From: JBEIFW01 sp044370695
Lineage (GTDB): Bacteria; Actinomycetota; Acidimicrobiia; Acidimicrobiales; Ilumatobacteraceae
Assembly (NCBI GenBank): GCA_044370695.1
Contig: JBILVB010000147.1
Coordinates: 1 to 9,119 of the forward strand
Length of the DNA stretch: 9,119 bases
Direction of reading: 5' to 3'
Of this stretch, positions 5,011 through 9,119 are shown in pieces. A program made the translations under genes and the position numbers. Every line of letters begins with the position of its first letter. The first letter of the stretch is position 1. The notes under the pieces were generated by a model. That model saw only the letters and a program-made list of their open reading frames with translations. It was not told the origin of the DNA and ran no database searches.

Positions 5011-5959
5011 GCTCGACCCCCATCGACGTCGAAGCGGCGACCGACGTCGGGCGGAGCCTACGCCGCACGCGGGGGCCGGGGTGCGCCGGGTCGGAGCCGT
5101 CGCTGGCGGCGATCGCGGCACCGGCGAGGATCAGCGCGGCGCCCGCCATCGCGGCGAGGGTGAACCGCTCGCCGCGCAGGGTCGACGCCAGGGCGGCGAA
5201 GACCGGCTCGAGCAGCAGGATCACGGCGGTCCGCGTGGAGGACAGGTGACGCGACGCCCAGGTCCAGGGCACCTGGGCGCCGATGGTCACCACCACCGTC
5301 GCGTAGAGGATGACCAGCCACCCGGTCGCGCCGTCTACGCCACCGGTGAAGGGAACGAACGGCAACAGCAGCGCCGCCGTCGTCAGGCTCTGGACGGCGT
5401 TGAACCGGAACACGTCCGACACCCGACTGGCGTGGGTGACCTGGACCAGGTGGGCGCTGAACGCGACCGCGCCACCGAGCACGGCGAGCTCCCCCACGCC
5501 GAGCCCGAAGCCGCCGCCGGTGAGCAGGACGAGCCCGGCCAGCGACACGACGATGGCCACGATCGCCCGCCGATTCGGGAGCCGGCCGGTGGTGACGAAG
5601 GTGACCACGGGCACCAACACCACCAGCAGGTAGGTGAGGAACGCGGCCGCCGACGGGGTCGTGTGATCGAGGCCCCACGTCTGCAGGACCATCCCCACGG
5701 CGTAGCTGACACCGGCGCCGGCCCCGACCCGCCATTCCTGCCGGTTCGGGCGCCGGCCCCGGGCCAGGGCCCAGAACAGCGCGGCGGCCAGCAGGTAACG
5801 CCAGGCCAGGAACGGCACCGGATCGACGGCGTCGAGGCCCTCTTTGACGACGACGAAGCTCGTCCCGAAGATGAACGCGGCCGTGACGATCGCCGCGACC
5901 GGGAGCCAGGGCTTGGGTGAGTGCGTTACTTCGACAGCGTGGTGATCGCCTGCGCCCAC
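5003..5959 (-). CDS. EamA/DMT-family transporter (10 TM, two EamA domains)
   Basis: A 318-aa inner-membrane carrier. About ten hydrophobic helices begin at PVAAIVTAAFIFGTSFVVVK and end at AAMAGAALILAGAAIAAS. They fall into two EamA repeats (about 17-147 and 158-287), with the family's conserved Trp-Arg after helix two (FLAWRYLLAAA) and a Pro before the last pair (LLEPVFAALAS). The C-terminal tail is short and Arg-rich. Such proteins usually export small metabolites, amino acids or related compounds; the substrate is unknown. The GTG at 5959 is the only reasonable start before the first helix, which forces a 34-nt overlap with the upstream 68-aa gene, and its ribosome site is weak. The 3' end overlaps the ferritin-like gene by 8 nt. 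Position suggests it may move a product or precursor of the downstream enzymes. Confidence 0.88.
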   Translation of the reverse strand: MGAGDHHAVEVTHSPKPWLPVAAIVTAAFIFGTSFVVVKEGLDAVDPVPFLAWRYLLAAALFWALARGRRPNRQEWRVGAGAGVSYAVGMVLQTWGLDHTTPSAAAFLTYLLVVLVPVVTFVTTGRLPNRRAIVAIVVSLAGLVLLTGGGFGLGVGELAVLGGAVAFSAHLVQVTHASRVSDVFRFNAVQSLTTAALLLPFVPFTGGVDGATGWLVILYATVVVTIGAQVPWTWASRHLSSTRTAVILLLEPVFAALASTLRGERFTLAAMAGAALILAGAAIAASDGSDPAHPGPRVRRRLRPTSVAASTSMGVEHG

Positions 5960-6132
5960 AGCACGAACTTGTTGGTGGCCAGATCCTCGATCGTCTTGAT
6001 GTTCAGCGCCTTGGCGAGCAGCTCACCGTCGGACTCCGACACCCCCTGGAGGGCGGCCACGGGTGCCTTGGCCAGCTCGGCGAAGCTCATCTGCTCGTAC
6101 GCCTTGTCCAGGAACTTGCTCACGTCGGCCAC
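5926..6132 (-). CDS. Small helix-hairpin-helix-like protein (68 aa)
   Basis: A 68-aa acidic-to-neutral helical protein. Residues about 18-66 read as two helix pairs around ALQGVSESDGELLAKALNIK and TIEDLATNKFVLWAQAITTL. The pattern 'L.GVs..d...L..alnIkTieDLa..k...wA..I' resembles the helix-hairpin-helix/SAM-like folds of DUF4332-type and RecA-N-like domains, which bind DNA or proteins. No enzyme motif is present. GTG 6132 is preferred because GAGGGGG (6137-6143) lies 4 nt upstream; a second GTG at 6123 would form a GTGA overlap with the stop of the kinase-like gene, three codons shorter. It overlaps that gene by 13 nt and the transporter gene by 34 nt. Function unknown; the fold is assigned by pattern only. 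Confidence 0.75.
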   Translation of the reverse strand: MADVSKFLDKAYEQMSFAELAKAPVAALQGVSESDGELLAKALNIKTIEDLATNKFVLWAQAITTLSK

Positions 6133-7589
6133 GGGGCCCCCTCGATCGATCCGGCACCGTCGGCCGGGCGGCGGTCAGTCTGGCCCATCGACCCCGGTGC
6201 GACCCACCCGGTTCCCGGCGGTGGGGGCCAGCGGTGCTCGACGCCACCCCAGTGGCCGGCCGGAGGCCCGCTGGCGAGGTATTCGAGCAGCATCGCCCGC
6301 CACGGCCCCGTGGCCCCGAGGCGCCCGAGGAGCGCCGAAACCCCCCACACCACCCGGTCGAGGATCACGAAGCTCGCCGGCAGGTCGAGCGCCGCCATCA
6401 CCCCGGCGTGGGGGCCACTGCGATCCAACAGCCGGCGCAGGGTGTCGGGCACGAACGACGGCGTGAACGTGAACGAATCGGTCAGGTACGGCGCGTACGG
6501 GCTCGACACGTAGTCGTAGACGAGCCGCGGGTCGAGCCCGTGCCCGGCCCGCAGGAAGCCGTTGTGTTCCATCGTCGCCACCAGTGCGACGGGATCGCGC
6601 GTGACAACGATGGCGTCCAGGCTCGGGCGCAGCAGGTCCCATTCACCCGGATCCCAGCGTTTCACCAACCCGAAATCGAGGAACGACACCGTGCCGTCGG
6701 CATGGAACCGGTAGTTGCCCGGATGTGGGTCGCCGTTGAACATCCCGAGCTGCAGCACGCAGCGCTGAGCGAACCGCCACACCGCCTCGGCGGCGCGCTG
6801 GCGGGTCGCGGGGTCGGCGTGTACGGCGAGTTCGGCGAACGTCCAACCCTCGACCCATTCGGTGGTCAGCACCCGCTCCCCGGACCGCTCGGGCACCACC
6901 GCCGGGACGCGCACGAACGGGTGGCCGGCGAAGGCCCGGGCGAAGGCCTGCTGGTCGGCGGCCTCGCGCCGGTAGTCGAGCTCCTCGGTCATCCGGGCCC
7001 GCAGTTCCTCGACGAAGGCCCGGGCGTCGAACCCCTTCAGCGCGAACGACGAGAACAGCCGGTACAGCAACTCGGCGTTGTCGAGGTCCGGCCCGATGGT
7101 CTCCCCGACGCCGGGGTACTGGACCTTGACCGCCACCTCCCGGCCGTCGAACAGCACGGCCCGATGCACCTGACCGATCGACGCCGCAGCGACCGGGACC
7201 GGCTGCCAATCGAGGAACAACCGCTCGGGCGAGGAACCGAGCTCGGCGCGCACCACCGCTTCGGCCAGCGACGGGGCCATCGGCGGGACGTCCGCCTGCA
7301 GGGTGGCGAGCGCCGCTGCGGCCTCGGGCGGCAACCCGTCGGCGATCACCCCGAGGAGCTGGCCGGCCTTCATGAGCACACCCTTGAGTTGCCCGAGCTC
7401 GGCGGCGACGTCGGCCGCACTCCGGATGGTGAAGCGCTCCTCGAGCGCGGCACGCCGGGCGTCGTCGGCGCCGATCCCGCGCACCTTCACCACCGCCAGG
7501 TGGAACACCCGCCGGCCGCCGAGGCGCGCAAGCCGAACGACACGCCGGACCCGGGTGCGCGACCGGCTCGGGCTCAGCCGGCGTCGCAC
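6120..7589 (-). CDS. ABC1/AarF/UbiB-family atypical kinase-like protein
   Basis: A 489-aa member of the ABC1 (ADCK/UbiB/AarF) family of protein-kinase-like ATPases, linked in other organisms to quinone or lipid metabolism. Motifs in order: the family KxGQ element as KAGQ (74-77) in an N-terminal helix; the Ala-rich nucleotide loop AAASIGQVH (134-142); invariant Lys155 in VAVKVQYPG; EELDYRREA (202-210); GWTFAEL; the catalytic loop NGDPHPGN (285-292); and the metal-binding DFG at 305-307. All are intact, so it should bind nucleotide. The N terminus (1-30) is Arg-rich and the last 45 residues are Pro/Gly-rich and poorly conserved-looking. The GTG at 7589 overlaps the zinc-finger gene by 16 nt; its ribosome site is weak, so coupling is likely. 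No quinone-biosynthesis gene is nearby, and the substrate is unknown. Confidence 0.92.
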   Translation of the reverse strand: MRRRLSPSRSRTRVRRVVRLARLGGRRVFHLAVVKVRGIGADDARRAALEERFTIRSAADVAAELGQLKGVLMKAGQLLGVIADGLPPEAAAALATLQADVPPMAPSLAEAVVRAELGSSPERLFLDWQPVPVAAASIGQVHRAVLFDGREVAVKVQYPGVGETIGPDLDNAELLYRLFSSFALKGFDARAFVEELRARMTEELDYRREAADQQAFARAFAGHPFVRVPAVVPERSGERVLTTEWVEGWTFAELAVHADPATRQRAAEAVWRFAQRCVLQLGMFNGDPHPGNYRFHADGTVSFLDFGLVKRWDPGEWDLLRPSLDAIVVTRDPVALVATMEHNGFLRAGHGLDPRLVYDYVSSPYAPYLTDSFTFTPSFVPDTLRRLLDRSGPHAGVMAALDLPASFVILDRVVWGVSALLGRLGATGPWRAMLLEYLASGPPAGHWGGVEHRWPPPPGTGWVAPGSMGQTDRRPADGAGSIEGAPWPT

Positions 7590-7771
7590 GAGCCGCAGGT
7601 GACCGCGAGCGGATCGGCGTCGAGCCGGGCGTCGGTGATCACACCGGCGCAGGCCTCGCAGCGGAACGCCGTGCCCTCGTCGAGCCGGCGTAGCGCCACG
7701 TCCAACGCCGCCAGATCGGCATCGACACGGGCGACCAGCGCCGCGCGGACCGCATCGTCGGTGGGCTCCAT
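7574..7771 (-). CDS. Small TraR/DksA-type C4 zinc-finger protein (65 aa)
   Basis: A 65-aa protein with one short helix (1-32, VRAALVARVDADLAALDVAL) followed by a four-cysteine zinc ribbon: Cys38 and Cys41 in CEAC, and Cys59 and Cys62 in CGSC, with TDARLDADP between them as in the DksA/TraR 'RL.A.P' segment. It is far shorter than DksA (about 150 aa) and lacks the long coiled coil that reaches into the RNA polymerase secondary channel, so a classical DksA function is doubtful. A small polymerase-binding or zinc-structural role is possible. The ATG at 7771 has no ribosome site upstream, consistent with a leaderless or near-leaderless mRNA. It is the first gene of the overlapping eight-gene block, 42 bp from the divergent cyclophilin gene. 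Confidence 0.82.
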   Translation of the reverse strand: MEPTDDAVRAALVARVDADLAALDVALRRLDEGTAFRCEACAGVITDARLDADPLAVTCGSCDAG

Positions 7772-7780
7772 CGGGGCCCG

Positions 7781-7807
7781 AGGCTACCGGTGGGGTGCCG
7801 GTAGGGT
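7781..7807. promoter_or_regulatory. Compact divergent promoter with inverted repeat
   Basis: The 42-bp gap between divergent genes has an inverted repeat, CTACCGG (7784-7790) and CCGGTAG (7798-7804). Both arms read CCGGTAGNNT outward, so each ends in a TANNNT -10-like hexamer: TAGGGT (7802-7807, +), 6 nt before ATG 7814, and TAGCCT (7781-7786, -), 9 nt before ATG 7771. Spacing fits leaderless (+) and near-leaderless (-) starts, and neither gene has a clear ribosome site. No -35 element is evident. Confidence 0.55.
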
Positions 7808-7813
7808 GGCCCG

Positions 7814-8371
7814 ATGCCCACCCCCTTCCCGGCCGCCGACGGCAGCTCGCCCAAGACCCAGTCCTTCCGCGAGGCCCCCGAGATGGGGATCGACCCGGCC
7901 AAGCGCTACACGGCGACCATCGAGACCTCGCTCGGCACGATGGTTGCCGCCCTCGATCCCATCGCCGCTCCGAAGACGGTCAACAACTTCGTGTTCCTCG
8001 CCCGCTACCGCTACTTCGAAGGGATCGTCTTCCACCGGATCATCCGGGGTTTCGTGATCCAGGGCGGCGATCCGGAAGGCTCCGGGCGCGGCGGTCCCGG
8101 GTACCGGTTCGCCGACGAGTTGCCCGCCCCCGGGCGCTACGAGATCGGCTCGCTCGCCATGGCCAACGCCGGCCCGAACACCAACGGCAGCCAGTTCTTC
8201 GTGATCTCCGGTCCGCAGGGCGTTCGGCTCCCCCCGAACTACTCCCTGTTCGGCAAACTGGTGAAGGGCCTCGACGTGCTCGAGGCCATCCAGTCCGTGC
8301 CGACCGGCCCGGGCGACCGCCCGCTCACCGACGTGGTGATGCTGTCGGTGACCATCGACGAAAAGGACTGA
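7814..8371 (+). CDS. Cyclophilin-type peptidyl-prolyl cis-trans isomerase
   Basis: A 185-aa cytoplasmic cyclophilin that catalyses cis-trans isomerisation of X-Pro bonds in folding proteins. After a 30-residue polar extension with no signal peptide, the barrel begins at YTATIETSLGTMVAALD. It continues with APKTVNNFVFLAR, then the active-site segment FHRIIRGFVIQGGDPEGSG (73-91) with catalytic Arg75, Phe80 and Gln83, then GPGYRFADE and LAMANAGPNTNGSQFFV (114-130) with the conserved Gln127 and Phe129. The usual last strand and the loop YSLFGKLVKGLDVLEAI are present, so the domain is complete. ATG 7814 is the only start that fits the promoter at 7802-7807, and translation is probably leaderless. 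The EEP-family gene follows 23 nt later on the same strand and is probably co-transcribed. Confidence 0.95.
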   Translation: MPTPFPAADGSSPKTQSFREAPEMGIDPAKRYTATIETSLGTMVAALDPIAAPKTVNNFVFLARYRYFEGIVFHRIIRGFVIQGGDPEGSGRGGPGYRFADELPAPGRYEIGSLAMANAGPNTNGSQFFVISGPQGVRLPPNYSLFGKLVKGLDVLEAIQSVPTGPGDRPLTDVVMLSVTIDEKD

Positions 8372-8394
8372 CCGTTCGATCTGCTCGACGCGCC

Positions 8395-9066
8395 GTGCAG
8401 CGCCGCGAACCCGACGTGCGGCTGCTGGTCGGCAACGTGTTGTGGGCGAACGACCGTCTCGGCGCACTCGTCGAGACGGTCGTCGCCGTTTCGACCCGGG
8501 TCGACGCCGTCGCCCTCTGTGAGGTGACCGTCGCGCAGGCCGACGCGCTCGACCGGGCGCTCTCGGTCGAGATGCCCCATGCCGTGGTGGAGGGCCGCGA
8601 CGACACCGAAGGGGTCGGGGTCTGGTCGCGGCTTGCGCTCCGCGGGCGCGCCCGCTGGTTCGGGGCGCATCGGGGCATCGACGCGACGCTCCACGTCGGA
8701 ACCCGGTCCGTCCGCCTCTGCCTGGTGCACCCCGACCCGCCGCTGCCCGGCGCGGTGCGGGACTGGCGGGCCGACCTGGCCGGGATCGCCGCCGAGGTCG
8801 CCGAGACCGACGGCCCGGTCGTGGTCTGCGGTGACTTCAACGCCTGGCGCAGGGCCCTCGGGTCGTTCTGGCGAGCCGGGTTCCGTGACGCCCATGCCGC
8901 CGCCGGGGTCCGCCACCGGCGCTCGTGGCCGGCGCTCGGTCCGTGGCCGCGGGTGCTGCAACTCGACCGGGCGCTCGTGCGTGACGTCGAGGTGTGCGGC
9001 CTCGAACGGGTGGAACTGCCCGGATCGGACCACGACGGGTTCCTCGTCGAACTCGCCGTCGGCTAG
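8395..9066 (+). CDS. Endonuclease/exonuclease/phosphatase (EEP) family protein
   Basis: A 223-aa soluble protein with metal-dependent EEP (DNase I-like) hallmarks in order: Asn14 in LLVGNVLW; the metal ligand Glu43 in ALCEVT; His112 in VHPDPP; GDFNA (146-150) with Asp147 and Asn149; Asp191 in LQLDRALV; and the terminal SDHDGFLVEL with Asp212 and His213. These families cleave phosphodiester or phosphomonoester bonds in nucleic acids, phosphoinositides or other phosphates; the substrate is not predictable here. No signal peptide or membrane helix is seen, unlike many actinobacterial EEP proteins with an N-terminal membrane anchor. GTG 8395 is used; GTG 8416 is an equal alternative that starts right at the first strand, and neither has a ribosome site. 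The frame stays open upstream through the cyclophilin gene, but that part is non-coding shadow. Confidence 0.85.
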   Translation: MQRREPDVRLLVGNVLWANDRLGALVETVVAVSTRVDAVALCEVTVAQADALDRALSVEMPHAVVEGRDDTEGVGVWSRLALRGRARWFGAHRGIDATLHVGTRSVRLCLVHPDPPLPGAVRDWRADLAGIAAEVAETDGPVVVCGDFNAWRRALGSFWRAGFRDAHAAAGVRHRRSWPALGPWPRVLQLDRALVRDVEVCGLERVELPGSDHDGFLVELAVG

Positions 9067-9070
9067 GCCC

Positions 9071-9090
9071 GCCGGGTCGGCACACCCGGC
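9071..9090. terminator. Hairpin after the EEP gene, possible terminator
   Basis: GCCGGGT (9071-9077) pairs perfectly with ACCCGGC (9084-9090) around a 6-nt loop, 4 nt after the TAG of the EEP gene. There is no T-run. Location directly behind a stop codon supports a terminator, possibly bidirectional if the next gene is on the minus strand. Confidence 0.5.
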
Positions 9091-9101
9091 CAGTCGGTGG
9101 C

Positions 9102-9119
9102 TCAGAGCCCGTCGAGCTT
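9102..9119 (-). CDS. Possible extreme C-terminus of a minus-strand gene (partial)
   Basis: Reading the minus strand from the window edge gives Lys-Leu-Asp-Gly-Leu and TGA (9104-9102). A convergent gene ending here would fit the hairpin at 9071-9090 lying between two stop codons. With only five codons visible, this cannot be confirmed or named. Confidence 0.2.
   Translation of the reverse strand, partial: KLDGL

Noticed and set aside
5011..5121. Upstream start (5121) for the 216-aa ferritin-like gene
   Set aside because: It would add 37 Arg/Pro-rich residues inside the transporter gene; the ATG at 5010 gives a normal 8-nt overlap.
6063..8057. 664-codon open frame on the plus strand opposite the ABC1 gene
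   Set aside because: Composition is His/Arg/Pro-rich with no motif, and it runs through the zinc finger, the divergent promoter and the cyclophilin gene; the minus strand carries intact kinase motifs.
7795..8394. In-frame upstream extension of the EEP gene through the cyclophilin gene
   Set aside because: The extension is Arg/Pro-rich frame shadow of cyclophilin. EEP homology begins only after about 8410, so a fusion protein is not supported.
1..9119. Mobile element, prophage, CRISPR array, tRNA or defence island
   Set aside because: No transposase, integrase, terminal inverted repeats, regularly spaced repeats or cloverleaf sequences were seen on either strand.

Overview
The window is GC-rich and densely packed, with frequent GTG starts and almost no intergenic DNA. 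It carries a SigA-type sigma factor and an ABC1-family (AarF/UbiB-like) atypical kinase. This fits a chromosomal segment of a free-living actinobacterium, possibly Acidimicrobiia; that placement is inference from style and protein flavour, since no phylogenetic marker could be aligned. No tRNA, rRNA, CRISPR array, insertion sequence, integrase or phage gene was seen, and composition looks uniform by eye.

Layout. (1) Positions 1-429 (+) hold the C-terminal half of an EamA/DMT transporter cut by the window edge. It ends in a perfect 16-bp inverted repeat whose 4-nt loop contains its stop codon. (2) Positions 482-1420 (-) hold a 312-aa primary-like sigma factor without region 1.1, convergent with the transporter. 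(3) Positions 1559-1873 (+) hold a small ABM-domain protein, divergent from the sigma gene. (4) Positions 7771 down to 2023 (-) hold eight genes in which every consecutive pair overlaps, by 16, 13, 34, 8, 1, 4 and 4 nt. In transcription order they are: a mini TraR/DksA-type zinc finger, the ABC1/AarF kinase-like protein, a 68-aa helix-hairpin-helix-like protein, a full-length EamA transporter, a ferritin-like protein with one intact EXXH helix, a DUF455-type ferritin-like protein with a full six-residue di-iron ligand set, a 179-aa orphan, and an alpha/beta-hydrolase with all hallmarks of a soluble epoxide hydrolase. (5) Positions 7814-9066 (+) hold a cyclophilin peptidyl-prolyl isomerase followed by an endonuclease/exonuclease/phosphatase-family protein. 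They diverge from the eight-gene block across only 42 bp.

How the genes may work together. The most interesting part is the distal end of the eight-gene block. A probable di-iron oxygenase/hydroxylase sits beside a probable paralogue with a degenerate second half-site, an unknown protein and an epoxide hydrolase, all translationally coupled, with an exporter-like EamA protein just upstream. A catalytic plus non-catalytic ferritin-fold pair is reminiscent of PaaA/PaaC of the phenylacetyl-CoA epoxidase, and an epoxide hydrolase would be a logical next enzyme. No reductase is present in the window, so an oxidation-hydrolysis-export pathway is only a hypothesis. The 42-bp divergent region has an inverted repeat whose two arms each end in a TAGNNT -10-like hexamer facing outward, which would suit leaderless or near-leaderless divergent transcription.
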